Made by a program: the position numbers and the translations under genes
NCBI GenBank assembly: GCA_030549205.1
Contig: JAUKTV010000007.1
Span: 620,001 to 684,000 of the forward strand
Length of the DNA: 64,000 bases
Direction of reading: 5' to 3'
From: Apiosordaria backusii
Lineage: Eukaryota > Ascomycota > Sordariomycetes > Sordariales > Lasiosphaeriaceae
The notes under the pieces: model-generated
What the model saw: the letters and a program-made list of their open reading frames with translations, nothing else
What the model was told of the DNA's origin: nothing
The model's database searches: none
Part shown: positions 22,340 to 34,167 of the stretch, one piece after another
Numbering within the stretch: the stretch's first letter is position 1
How the letters are laid out: every line of letters starts with the position of its first letter

Positions 22340-25300
22340 TTTCTTACTCCGACAAAAGAAACAGCGGCATCGCGACAATACCCAGTGACGCGTTCGCAAC
22401 TCCCAAACAACGTGAGTCACGATGGCTGCCGGCTTGATGAGGAGTTGCTTCTGCATACAGTGGGCCATCTGCCCCTTTGCCACATCACGTTCGAAACCAC
22501 TGTCGCGTTCGACAAATGCTCTGAGGTTTATTGGTGCATTCTTACAGCTGCTTTGCTTATTAGCCGAGGTGGTGGGTCTTGGGCAGAAAGTCGTATGAAC
22601 ACCGGCACCCAACGTGGCTCCAGTCAAGAAAACGGGACACACATCTAGGCTGTGTGTGGGTGGGGCACTTGCGGTGCGGCCCTTTGGAGCCCAACCGGAA
22701 CGCGGCTCGATTACTCTGCAGACTTGCTTCCTCTCCCGACCACTCGCCGGCCACTTTGGGCACAAAAAAACCGGAGCCACCGGGCTAGGCTCAGCGAGCA
22801 AGGGGGGTGTCACTGGATGGCCCTCAACCAGATATCTCGACCATGTTCTGTTCGCTCCATGCCGCCCACAAGGGAAACGCTGGTACCTGGCTGGAGCAAC
22901 GTCAATGGTTGCTCTATGACCTAATGATGCAGAGTTGCAAGGAACCCGGACGCCTTCTTCTACCGTCCTTGAAGCCTTAGCCAGAAGGGTCTCTGCAGGA
23001 CATGTTGACGTGTCGGCCGACAGAGTTTGGGTACGGACTGAGTTGTCGATGCTGTGGGTTAGCAAAAAAAACAGTGTAGATGAGAAAAAGGCAAATCGAG
23101 AAAAGGGTCGGCCTGGCCTATATCTAAGACCACATTGTCCACGATGCCGCTGTCTTGCGCAAACTCTCCACATGCACCCCTTGCTCCTGTCACGAACCGA
23201 GAACCGACAATCGAGATCCGATGCATGCCGTTTGATTGCCTTGCGAAGCTGTTGGTGGTTCGCGTCCGCATCCATGTGCGCGCATTCTTGTTTGAACTCC
23301 ACCCACGTACAGATAGGCAGCCCGTCCATCGAGAGCACCAGACCCTTCGTTGCGGGAAAATCGTGGACGTATGCATCTAGCGGGAAAAAGACATTCGTCA
23401 GCGGCTGATGACAGGTGGTGGGGGGGGTGAAGAGGTCTTTGGCCTCTCATTCATCCCATCACCCATCCATCTTCTCGCTGAAGACTGCCAACACCGACTT
23501 TCCCCTGGGCTACGGCATGGGAGGGCCGGAAGGAAGAGGACTCACCGCCTAACGAATACGGCTTGGGCCAACGTTGCAAGCTGGCATCGGGCTCCGGGGT
23601 CTTCTCACAACGGGCAGCCAGCAGAGAATCCGAGAGCCTGGCCGACGGTCCAGTGACAGTTGGACGTTTGGTTGAGAGGTGGCCAAAAGGGACGGGGATG
23701 GGATATGTATGGCCAAAAAAGGACCAGGTCAGGGTGTGTAAGTGCAGTAAGTGCAGGTCTTTCCTGTAGGCAACACAACGCTCCGCCCTCCTGTTTAGTC
23801 CTACTGCAGCTCGAGTTGTCCCCTAGCAGTCCTAATTCAGCCTACCCGGGCGTACATACACTTTATTCGCATTGCTTTGCTTGCTGCTTGCTTCCTCCAT
23901 GCTTGTTGCTGTGTCGTGTCTCTAACCACTGACCACAAAGCCCGGACCAGCCATTCATATACATACATACGGAACAACATCTCAACGTGGACGAACTTCT
24001 TTTCTTTTTTTTTTCTGCTTCCACTTGCTTGAATTATCGGCCCGTGCACTGACAGCACAGAAAACACTCACCACATCTCAACAGTCTCATCTCTCAAAAT
24101 CCAGAATCCCGAAAACCAGAAACCCAACCTCCGATCTTCCACGAGCGTACAAAGGTCCCCTAGAAAGATACCTGCCGGAGTAAAACGCCGCACACTCGCA
24201 TCTCTCACACCATCCACGGTTACATAATCGTACCTTAGCCTCACCGCAACACTGAGCGCTCACTGTGCTGGCGGCAACGTTGAACAAAGCTCGACGACGA
24301 CGCATTTGCGCCATTCTCACCGACACTACGGGAACACTTTGCCGTGTTTGCTTGCTTTGAGGTATGGGCCATTCTCTCGTCTTATTCTCACTGCATGCAG
24401 TCAGGTCAACGCATCTGGACATGTTGGATCATTTCTCCTTTTATCCATGATCTGTCCACCCTGGGGCTGCAGCACTCATGGTGGCCATTCCGTTGTCTTC
24501 ATGAACGGCAATGCAGACCAACCGGGTGTTGAGTTGATGCCCTACAGGAACGGGAACAACTGCACTGAGCAGCCCCAGTGCTGGTCGTCTCCGGCTTGGC
24601 AGATTGATCGCCATGGCAATACCACACACTCATTATCACCGAGAGGACGGGAATGGGGGAGGCAAACTTGCCCCGCCAAACCCTCCGCATAGTTGACCAC
24701 CAGATGATGATCATGATGATGAAAGTGGTGGTGGTGGTGGTGGTTATGAAAGATCAAAGACAGACTCAAATCAAGCCAACGTGTTGCAACGTCTATTAGC
24801 CAGTCACCCGTCCCCCGCCCGTTGACGGTTCACGGTTCACAGGCCTGGCGTTTCTACTGCCGTCGCGGGGATTCCACGTTCCATCCATCGTCACGTCGTT
24901 TCGAGCCGAGAGAACCCCTCACTGACGCTATGCTAGTATTGAGGCTTATACCTTAGCGCCCGTGTTGCCTCTTGACAGATCCGGCCGCCCTCCCCTCTGC
25001 CTTGACCGGACCCTCCCGACAGAGAGAGTGAGTACGGTTCCTGCTTCTCTCCAGGCGCGGTCAGCGGTCACGAGTGTTACCCACCGCAAAGTACCACAGG
25101 TCTGTCTGGCCCAACACTGGTCCCAGCCTTCCCCTACCCCGACTAGGTGATTACCTTACACTCCTACAAGATAGCAGCACACATGTACACAGAGAAAAGG
25201 TGGGTTGCCTGGCCCCCTCTTCCTATATCTTGGTGTCTCCCCCTCCTTTCCACAGATTCCCGTCCTCTCTTTCCAGAGTGCTGGGCCCATCATTACACAC

Positions 25301-26021
25301 GCTCTCCTCCCTTTCCCTTCCCTTCCCTTCCCTCCCTCCTCACCTTGGTCGCGATGGCGGTTGAACTGGGCTAGACGGTATTAGTCCACTTCTCGTCGTC
25401 GCACTGAGAGAGACAGGGCCTGGTTCACACACAGCAGCCCCTCATTGTGGATCTGATCTAGGCGTTTTGTGCATACCGTTCCCTGCCGCTGACCGCTGAC
25501 CACGGACCACCCCAGACACACATCACTCAACCAACCCAAGTCACCAACCCGATCTCTCCCTTTTTTTTGCGCCCAACCCACTTTATTTATTTTTCGCCCG
25601 TGCATTCGTCCCAAGTTCTTTTGCCTCTTTTTTGCCAGCAAACTCCCGGCTGCGACTCGAACTGCTTCTCTAAAGAAAGAACAGATCACCTGAGCGATTG
25701 AACCCGACAAATCAACCTACCCCTGAACCCGACCAAGCATTTTCCCTCGAGGTTTCTCCAGCTTCATCGGCTCTTGAACATCCACAGACTCCTCCCCCGC
25801 TCCCGCTCCCTGCTCTCCACCCACCGGTAGCGTTCAGCCCAGCCAGCGCTTCCAAGCCACCACAACACAGCGAGAAATCAGACATTTGTCGACGAGAAAA
25901 CACTGGCGCACAAAAGGCCAGCGTCAATTTCACCTCATTGCAAGGCAATTCGGCCATCCGACTTTCTCGACGCAGACTGTCGCGGATCAAGGGTGACAGT
26001 AACAGATAGGAACCATTCCCA
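22340..26021. other. 3.7-kb region without a convincing gene; probable long regulatory/leader DNA
   Basis: The second half, upstream of 26022, is rich in pyrimidine tracts and contains a GGT repeat (about 24728-24742), as often seen in long fungal 5' leaders. A minus-strand ORF of 479 codons (23338-21899) overlaps EMC2 exons antisense; its EMC2 part is a shadow, and its first 80 codons contain a Cys/Trp pattern (CRFSVRDRSKGCMWRVCAR) I cannot assign. Other ORFs are under 160 codons. No tRNA or repeat copy was recognised. Confidence 0.45.
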
Positions 26022-28887
26022 ATGTCGTAAGTTGACCCCCTGGACGGCTCTGGAATTCTTCAGCCCGTGCCACCGAGCTGTGCCGCAACTCACCTATAAT
26101 ACCCCCCAATAATTTGGCCCGGTTGACTAACCCGTCGCGCTCCCTGTTCCCCTCACCTAGAAATAGAGGACGATCCGTAACAATAAACACCGGCAGACAC
26201 GCTGCACCATCAACATCTTCAGATTCATACTATACTGACGAGGAATCGTACTCGCAAGCAAGCCACGAGTACAGCGAATCGCTCGCTGACGACGACGACG
26301 AAGAAGAAGAGGACGACGAAGACGACGAGTGGGGAGGTGAATACGACGACATTGACCCGTCCGATTCTGCATCGGCGAGTCACCACGAACCCTACAAGCG
26401 CCCCATTTCACGAAACCACAGCACCGGCAGACCACACAGCGGTTCCCGACGTCACCGCCTGCCACCACCTCAAGGACGTCAGTCTGGGAATTACTACCAG
26501 TCACCCCAAGCACCTCCAATGAGCCTAGACCCCTCGGACGACTACGGCTCGACGTATGGTCGCCCCGGTTATGCTCACGGCCCGCCACCGCCCAACAACG
26601 TCGGCGCATTCTACGGAAATCGAGGCAACCAACCCCCAGCAGGGTATGCTGCAAGTCACGTAGGGGGCTTCGGAGCGAGTCCATACGCAGCCGGCCAAAT
26701 GGTTCCCTACGGTGACTACCAGAACCCCTTCGCGCCCATGCGTGGCGCCAACGGGGTTCCCCCGCAAAACGACTACTACAATGATCCCCGCGCACTCGGC
26801 CCACACGGCGGCCACCAGCCGCAGCATTACGGCCACGGCATGATGGCTCCCTACAACCCAGCCGGAGCCGCAGCTTCCATGTTCTACGGTGCCCACCAGG
26901 GATATGGCGGCATGCCTCCGCACATGCAAATGCACATGTATCAAGCTCCTCCTCCACCTCCCACCGAAGTCAGTCCCCGGCCTACAACGCCTGCACCACC
27001 TCCGCCGCCCCCCAAACCCGCCGAGCCAGATCCGGCCATGCTCAAGCTGCAGGCGGAACTGGAGGCTTTCAAGAAGGCTCAAAAGGATAAGGAGGAGGCG
27101 GAAAAGCAAAGGGCGCTGGAGGAGAAGATTCGGGCAGATGCCGCAGAGGCATACCGCCGGCAGATGGAAGAGACTGAGAGGCAAAGAAAGAAGGCAGAGG
27201 AAGAGGCTGCTGCGGCAAGGAAAAAGGCCGAGGAAGAGGCAGCCCGGCAAAAGATGGAACATGAACGGGCACTTGCTCTCGCAAAGGCTGAAGCTGAAAA
27301 GGCGACACTCGAGCGGTTAGAGAAAGAGCGCCGAGATGCTGAGCAAAGAAGAAAGGAAGCCGAGGAAGAACGCAAGCGGCTCGAACGGGAAGCACGCGAC
27401 AAGTTTGAAGCCGAGATGAGAGCCCAAGAGGAGCGCAGGAGGCGCGAGGCAGAGGCTGCTGCTCTGGCTGAAGCTGAAGCCAAAGCCCGTGTCGAGAGGG
27501 CTATTCGCGAAGAGCAGGAGAAGATGGCTGCCAAGATCAAGGCCGAGGAAGAAGCCAAGGCTGCTGCCGCGGCGAAGGCGGCTGAGGAAGCTAAGAAGCT
27601 CAAAGAGTTGGAAGAGGAGGCCAAGAGGGCTCTAGAAAGGGCTATCAAGGAGCAAGAAGAGAAGCTTGCGGCTGCTGTCAAGGCGGAACGTGAAAAGATC
27701 GAAGCCGCTCAAAAGGCAGAGGAGGAGGCCAAGGCTGCGGCCGCGAAGAAGGCTGCTGAGGAGGAGGCTTGGAAGAAAAAGCTTGAGCAAGAGGCGCAGA
27801 TGAAGGCTGAGCTAGAGGCTCGTGAGAAGATTGAAAAGGAGCGCAAGGCTGCTGAAGAGGCTGCTGCTGCTGCTGCCGCGGCAAAGGCGGCTGAAGAAGC
27901 GCTGAAGAAGAGGCTGATGGAGGAGGCCAAGGTGAAGGTTGAGGAGGCGGTCAAGAAGAAGGAAAAGCCGCCCATCAGGTTTAAGGATGCTGTTGGGCGC
28001 AAGTTTAGTTTCCCCTTTCACCTTTGCGCCACCTGGCAGGTATGTTCAATCAAGTCAGCATCTCTCACTGCAGGGTACTAACGCAATGACAGGGCATGGA
28101 GGAGTTGATCAAACAGGCTTTCCTTAACATGGAAGTCATTGGTCCCCACGTCCAAGAAGGCCACTACGACTTGATCGGTCCTGACGGCGAAATCATCCTC
28201 CCATCTGTCTGGGAGCGTGTCATCCAGCCCGATTGGGCAGTTACCATGCACATGTGGCCGATGGAGAAGCACCCGCTGCGCATGCAACACCCTGGGATGC
28301 CGCCCCGGGCATGGGCATGCCCATGCCTAATGGAATGGGTCGACCCCAGGCACCAGGCGGACACCACGGACACGGACAGCATGGACACCGGCCATCCATG
28401 AGCATGCCTTTCCGCCCACCAAGCCGACCTACCGGGGGAGCGGGCGGTGGTGGCCCACCACCGCCCCCACCCCCTCCTGGTGGCATGCCATGGGCCCCCG
28501 CGGGGGGTATGCCGATGCCTGGTAATGGAGGAAGGATAAGGGTTCCTATGCCCGGACCTGGCGGCGCGGTAGTTATGACCGCCGAGCCGCCGGTCAAGGT
28601 GAAGAAGTCCAAGGGCGGCGCGCCGACGGTGCTGGGGTGGATGGCGGGCAAGCCAACGAAAAGCAGCGGAAAGAAGTATGTGGACCCCGACCCCGTGATT
28701 GTGATCTCCAAGCCCATTGTCCCCAAGAAGCACCGATCACATTATGTTGCGTATGAGTTGAAGTCCCGGCGTTTGAAGTTTGTCCCTGTTTACCTTGCCC
28801 CCCTTTACATCATCATTTGTCACAGAACCAACTACCTTGACGTCAGTATGCTAACCTTTATTTTCTTTTCTATTTAGGAAGAAATAA
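26022..28887 (+). CDS. Large coiled-coil protein with C-terminal ubiquitin-like domain (fungal ULD type), apparent frameshift
   Basis: The model is exons 26022-26026 (ATGTC only), 26161-28039, 28093-28750 and 28878-28887. Intron 1 (134 nt, GTAAGT...GACTAACCC...CTAG) joins ATGTC to AAATAGAGG, giving MSNRGRSVTINTGR. The N-terminal 300 residues are disordered: Ser/Tyr/Asp-rich, then Gly/Pro/Tyr/His-rich. A long Ala/Glu/Lys/Arg coiled coil covers about residues 300-625. After it comes IRFKDAVGRKFSFPFHLCATWQ-GMEELIKQAF and YDLIGPDGEIILPSVWE, the pattern of the fungal ubiquitin-like domain next to coiled coils. The frame ending MHMWPM then shifts at the C run 28303-28306; adding one C gives a Gly/Met/Pro-rich tail (PGMGMPMPNGMG, PPPPPPPPGG) and 850 aa. 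The last intron (28751-28877) leads to a tiny exon ending in K-K-stop. Function unknown. Confidence 0.75.
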
Positions 28888-30022
28888 ACGTTGAGTGCCA
28901 GACCCTCGTCAGCAATACCCCAACTCACCGGCTCAACTTACATACAACATTTCTCCGACAAACATCTCTTCCTGCTTTTTGGTTTGTTCATCAGGTTGTT
29001 AACACTTTTGGCTTTTTGATACCTTGTCGCCTAGTTTTTCGTTTCGCAGGTTTGATTTTTGGCTTTGCTTTTATATTGTCCTTTTTTCTTGGTAAGGAAT
29101 ATGGCGGAGTGGAAAGAGAGATGAGCATATACGAGGTATGATGGATGATATCGGTATGGACATGATTGAAAACGAGAAACAATTTTGGGTGGGATATGAT
29201 GGAGCCATGATTGATGGATAGGATGGATGATGGAAGATATGGAGTCAGTCTTTGCGGATTCTGATCGAATCTACTGGGACGAATCAGTTCAGAAGGTTTA
29301 GGGTGGGTGGTGTGGTTGGTTTTTTTTTTCTCTTCTTGCATCTCTCGCCTCTTCGATCCGGCCGGCGCAAAAAAAACAAGCTCTCACATCAACTCAGCAT
29401 TACTGTCTTCAGCAACAAGCAAGCAAGCATGGAAGCAAGCGCGGCGCGGCAGGCGATGGGATACCATTTTGTTTTTTTTTGTGATTTGGTTTGGTGGTTT
29501 AGATGCTTTTTGTTCCCCTCCTCCCTCGTTATTCTTAAATTCCCTTAGTTTTGTTTTGTTGGTATGCTATTTTGGATCGAACTTTTGGTTGTTGTTGCGG
29601 TGTGGTCGTTGTTTATCATAACACTCTTATCTATTATACATATTGCTCAAAAAAATCAAAGTACAAAAATAAAAAAAAGCTCAAAATACTCTTCTCACCT
29701 TGTGCTTCTAAGATGTGGGTGGGTGTATTGTATTGTGTCTATTGGTGTTGTCCATGCTGACATGTGTGTGATATATGTACATCCCCATCTAACCCCATCG
29801 CTTGCTGTCTATATCATTTCATCGTACATAATTCTTACAATAGGAACGTATCGTCCAATCTTTCTAGCGTCTAGACCGCCCCCTTTTTTCTAAACAATTT
29901 CCCTTTACGCATCGTACATTCCCTCCCAGACTCTCTCTTTCATCAATATCTCCCCCCATCCGTCTCCTCCCGTTAACCACGCTTCTCCCCAACCAATCCT
30001 CTCCCATCGACACCCCATATCA
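28888..30022. other. Intergenic region between convergent genes
   Basis: T-rich 3' flanks of the ULD gene and COQ10. Several chance ORFs are present, none with recognisable content. Confidence 0.45.
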
Positions 30023-30851
30023 TCATCGCAATGTAGTGCCGGAGCCAGGCCGGCCATACAACTCCCTCGCCCGCCCCTCAAAAGCCCGGATCATCTTGCC
30101 CACCATCTCATCCGCCACTCCCTGGACCGCTAACCCAACCGCTGGGTTGGCAAACTGGAACGTGACGGTCAATTTCACTTCTGTGGCCCCTTGCTCTCCC
30201 TGTTGCCTCTCCCCTTCCCGTTTACCACCACCCCCCACACCCCCAACCCCGCGGACTGTCCACTTCGTGCACAAACTCTCAAACACCCCCCCCTCCATCT
30301 TTCCCCCCTTACTGCTGCTGCCGTTGGGGTCGTCATACCCGTGCTGTTTTAGGATTTCGGGAGGTATTGTCGGGGAAGCGCTGCCTGACACGGCCTCGAC
30401 GGTGGAGGAGGGGATGCAGTAGACGCGGGAGGTGTAGGATTGGGTGAAGGGGCCCCAGCCGACGGTTAGGTCGCCGGTTTTGGGGAGGTTGGTTTGGGGC
30501 GTGTGGGAGGTGACGAGGGAGTGGGTGCAGTGGGGGAGGAAGTGTTTGTAGGAGTTGATGTCGGAGATTATGGAGTAGATTTTGGAGGGGGGTAGGGGAG
30601 GGTGGAGGTTGCGGAGAGGGTGGTGATTGGGGAAGGGGGGAGAGAGGGAGGGGGGGGAGGAGGGAGGTGAGGAAGGGTTTGGGGGGGGTTGTTGTGAAGG
30701 AGCGGGATGGACGGGGGGAGGATAGAGGGGTGGCGGGGGGGATTGGTCGTTGTTGAGGGTGGTTGGCGATAGGGCGGGGATGTGGGAGTGATGAGAGGAG
30801 GAGGAGAGGTCGGGGGGAGAGGAGGGTGGGTGGTGGGAGTCGTGGGCGCAT
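30023..30851 (-). CDS. COQ10: Coenzyme Q-binding protein COQ10 (START domain, mitochondrial), apparent frameshifts
   Basis: COQ10 is a mitochondrial START-domain protein that binds ubiquinone and is needed for its use in respiration. The START domain reads on the minus strand from about 30585 to 30023: SKIYSIISDINSYKHFLPHC, then GDLTVGWGPFTQSYTSRVYC, CTKWTVRG and KLTVTFQFANPAVGLAVQ. The probable start is the ATG at 30851, which opens a presequence with many Arg/Pro/Leu and no acidic residue (SRSFTTTPPKPFLTSLLPP). Two frame changes separate these parts. TTLSATSTLPYPP lies in a third frame between them, so one base appears missing in a G run (plus strand) within about 30628-30660 and another at 30587-30592. 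The interval has no GT or AG that would allow introns. With both bases restored the length would be 276 aa. This is either an assembly error or a decayed gene. Confidence 0.78.
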
Positions 30852-31295
30852 TTTGATTTTCGAGGTGAGTGTAGATGTCTTTGCGCGCGGGGCAGTCGGA
30901 TAGGTAGGTTTTGGAGAGGGGTTGTGGCTCGGAGGACAAGATATTGATCGCCGGGTCGGGTGGTTTGTTTGAGTGGGGTGTAATTGGTGTTATTGGCTCT
31001 TCATGGTGGTTGCGCGAGGGTGTGTTCTGTGCTGGTGGTGGCGTTCAATGTTGAACTTCAAGATCGGATGGATCGCGAAATGGGTTCGGGTACCTTTTGG
31101 GCGGTGCCGAGGTATCCACTTTGCGGCGGTTATTCCGACTGTGCCGTCTTGGGGCGGGGTTTAGTGCTACGGGGTGCTAAAAAAACCGTTGCCGGCTGAT
31201 GGAGCTGGCTATTGAAACCGGAATTAAGCCGTTTTGGGTAGGGAGGTAGTTGGATAATTGGACTTTCTGTCTACATAGTCTTGGACTCTTCAACA
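30852..31295. other. Upstream region of COQ10
   Basis: Promoter-side DNA of COQ10 and the 3' flank of the APH-fold gene. Nothing else was recognised. Confidence 0.4.
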
Positions 31296-32248
31296 TCAGG
31301 CCCTTCCACCAGGCCCTTCGTCATACAAATCGTTCCACCACATAATGTCCTTCAACCTCTCCTCACTGAGACCAGCATTCACAAAGTGCTCCCTTTGGGG
31401 TGTTCTGATTTTCCGGTGGACTTCAGCCGCCGTTTTCCATCCGAGGAATCCGGCCATCTCCCAGTCGATAACCCCCACAATCTTATCATTGTTGACAATG
31501 ATGTTGGAGGTAGTGAGGTCATTATGCATAAAGCTCAAGACTGGATCCGCGTTGCTATCCGAAAAGATGATATCTCCTTCGACGGGGTTGATGCGACCGT
31601 TCGTGAGAATGTTTGGATCCTGAACGACATGGTCTCGGGTACGGCGTCCATCAGTGGGGTTGACTGAGTGCAGCTTTTGAAGTATGGCTCGTGCTTGCTG
31701 TTTAAACGACACTTTCTGGTCCTGTGAGAGGTATGGCCAGGCAACGTTAAGCCCAACACCTGGGAGTCTCTCCTGGACTAGCACCTGGCGGCCATTGATC
31801 TACGCGAGCATCAGTACCAAGGTGGTGATTACTAAGGCGGTGGACAGAAGTATACCTTGCCAGCAAAATATATCTCGGGAATTGCGACGCCATCCAAGAC
31901 TCCCTTGGCAATGGCGATAGCTTCGACTTCGTTGGCATCAGCATATGAGTAGTCAATCTCAGCAATCTGGCCGTCCTTCAACTCGTGGAGGTGGCTCGAT
32001 TTGATAATGACGCTACCAAGGGCAAAAACATCGCGCCCGCCTTCATCAGCTGGGTAAATCCTGACCGCGTCGTTGCAGAGTTCGAGCACCGACTCCCAGT
32101 ACTTCAACGATTCTGGAGTACGAGAGTTGGCATGAGAGATGTCAACACGAAAGTCTTTCGGATCAGGCCGATACCGGCCGTAGAATGGGATATCCGCATA
32201 TAGATCTGTTGTCGGTATCGTGTCTGCGGCCGTCGCGTACGGATCCAT
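31296..32248 (-). CDS. APH-fold phosphotransferase (aminoglycoside phosphotransferase/choline kinase-like)
   Basis: Two exons on the minus strand, 32248-31856 and 31799-31296, give 298 aa across a 56-nt intron (GTATAC...GCGTAG). The joined junction reads YFAGK-INGRQVLVQERLPG. The catalytic Brenner motif is HNDLTTSNIIVNND, followed by VGVIDWEMAGFLGW, which is the metal-binding Asp of the APH (PF01636) family. An N-lobe Lys is seen in SVIIKSSH. In Pezizomycotina such genes form large, variable families with unknown small-molecule substrates, so no substrate is proposed. The frame continues upstream to 32263 only through a TTG, so the ATG at 32248 is taken as start. Confidence 0.85.
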
Positions 32249-33336
32249 AGTGGTTTGAAGCAAACGCTGGACGTGAAGGATTGGAACAAAGAAGCGCGTG
32301 CGAAGGCCCTGCGATGTTTTCTTTTATAGGGACGTGGATGTTCAAGAGCACAGTCTGAGGCGTATCGTACAATATGTCAGGTAAAAGGCTCGCTCCAAAA
32401 GTGGAAAAATACAAATAAACTCTTTAGTTGAAAGCGCGTCCGCAGCTGGTTGCCCAGGTGAGTGGTTACACAAGCAATTGAGACGCCCCACTGTCTGTCC
32501 GATGATGTGGCAGCCAGAAGAGAGCCTGGCCAATTGAGACATCACCCGTTTTCTCTTACTATATCAAAGAAGCTCGTGTGACAGTCCCGTGGCGCAACAG
32601 CAATTCTTCGAAACACATTCCCTCGGCCAATATAGCTTCAAGCACAAAACTAATGTACAATTTGGAACCGTAAACTTGCTCTTCTACACTCTAGTATTGT
32701 TAAATATTGAATCGGATAAGATTGAAAAAGGCTATATCCCTGTTATAGCAACTGGGATGGCAAAAGCTCGAGATTTGGCATGTGCCACCAGAGATTTGGC
32801 TTTCAAACCGGGCACAGCTGCTGTGTATCACGTCCTGGCCGGCCATTGGATCAGGGCGAGCTGTAATATGCGATAGGAGAGAGGTCACCGAAGGAGGTGG
32901 CCGAAGAGGGTAGATAGTAGGGGTAAATAAGGCTCGCGGAAGACAAGGCTCTAAGGCTAGAGTTCAGTGTGGGTGGAATAAAATACCTACATCGACCTAC
33001 TATCGGGCACCCGCCGTGAACTCGTCATCCCTGCAGCGTAGGTCACTTGCCCCGCCTCACACTCTGATGTGTGGAAGCTTCTTGATAGCCAGGCTCTGAG
33101 CACCCCCTCACGGGGTTTTGAAAGGTGTGTGTCTGGAGTTTGCGGCATACGCGGCTCCAGTCTTCACACGAACAAAGCCTTCAGATGTCTATATAAAGGA
33201 CTGAACCGCACTCATATGCCCAATTCCAACCTTCTATCTCATCACTCCCACGCACATCTTTCTTAGCAACACCCTGACTCAATACTCTTACAACTCTCAA
33301 CCAACCCCAATTGATAACGCCCTCGCCAGTATCAAC
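32249..33336. other. Intergenic region, APH-fold gene to small ORF
   Basis: AT-richer than its surroundings around 32560-32760. A TATA-like TATATAAA lies at 33190-33197, about 140 bases before the small ORF. The plus-strand ORF 32589-32876 has no recognisable domain. Confidence 0.4.
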
Positions 33337-33528
33337 ATGGCTGTTCGTTGCTCTGCCTGTGATAATTGGATCAAGACCACTGGCGGCACTCACAACTGCC
33401 CCGGACGGCCTCCTCCGCCTCCTCCTCCTCCTCCTAAACCTGATCCTAAATCCAAATCCAAATCCAAATCCAAATCTAACACCGCTGGCTTCATCGACTC
33501 CAACATGTTTCATGATGAAGCCTCCTAG
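33337..33528 (+). CDS. Possible small protein with CxxC...HxC motif, Pro run and KS repeat
   Basis: A 63-aa ORF begins in a good context (ATCAACATGGCT) and follows a TATA box and a pyrimidine-rich, CAA-rich leader like those of real genes here. The N-terminus has C-x2-C-x11-H-x-C (residues 5-21), resembling a small zinc-binding knuckle. It is followed by nine prolines (CCN repeat) and KSKSKSKSK, encoded by a perfect hexamer AAATCC repeat at 33448-33476. The low-complexity body makes coding status uncertain. I do not recognise the family. Confidence 0.45.
   Translation: MAVRCSACDNWIKTTGGTHNCPGRPPPPPPPPPKPDPKSKSKSKSKSNTAGFIDSNMFHDEAS
33448..33476 (+). repeat. Hexanucleotide microsatellite (AAATCC)n
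   Basis: Nearly five perfect AAATCC units in frame with the small ORF, encoding Lys-Ser dipeptides. It directly follows a CCT-type trinucleotide tract. Both are prone to length variation. Confidence 0.9.
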
Positions 33529-34167
33529 CTCGTGCCTGCATCCGACGATGAAGACGTGAGATTTTCAGGACGTGTGCATCATTTTGAGGACCTTTCATAT
33601 TAACTGAGCTCCAGGAAATCATCAAGAAGCTTTATCGGGCTAAGACATAGGATTGTAAAACCGGGAGACTTTGTTCTGGAAAACTACTACGTCTTATATC
33701 CGGCCATGCCCCGCCCGTGGGCCTCGGTGAAGAATTATCTTGTGGTATTGTCTCGCTAGGCAAAGCATCAGTCGTCGATGAAGGAGGAGCTTTGGAAGGA
33801 AAGTGGACCCATGTACCTTATTAGAACGATAACACTAGCAAACACGGTGACATTTGGTACCAAAACTAGGCCTTTTCTGAAGTGGGCTATTTGTAACTCC
33901 GCCGACGAACGGAAAGATTGATGGTATACTGATTATGCAATTGATACCTATTCAACGTTTGGGATGCTGTTGAACTCGAAGTCATGTTCCTCCGAGGTTG
34001 AGTGTAAGTGGATGTGTGCGTTTGATTGGTTGGATGATGTGGGTCCAATGAATGCCGCTCATTGATTTCTTGGCGAATGAATCCCTGCCAAATCAACCCC
34101 TCCAAGCTCTGCCCCTCCCTCATACAACTCACATCTTACACGGCAAACCTATAGCTATCAACTCACC
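33529..34167. other. Intergenic region upstream of NAD synthetase
   Basis: Promoter-side DNA. No gene or RNA was recognised. Confidence 0.4.
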
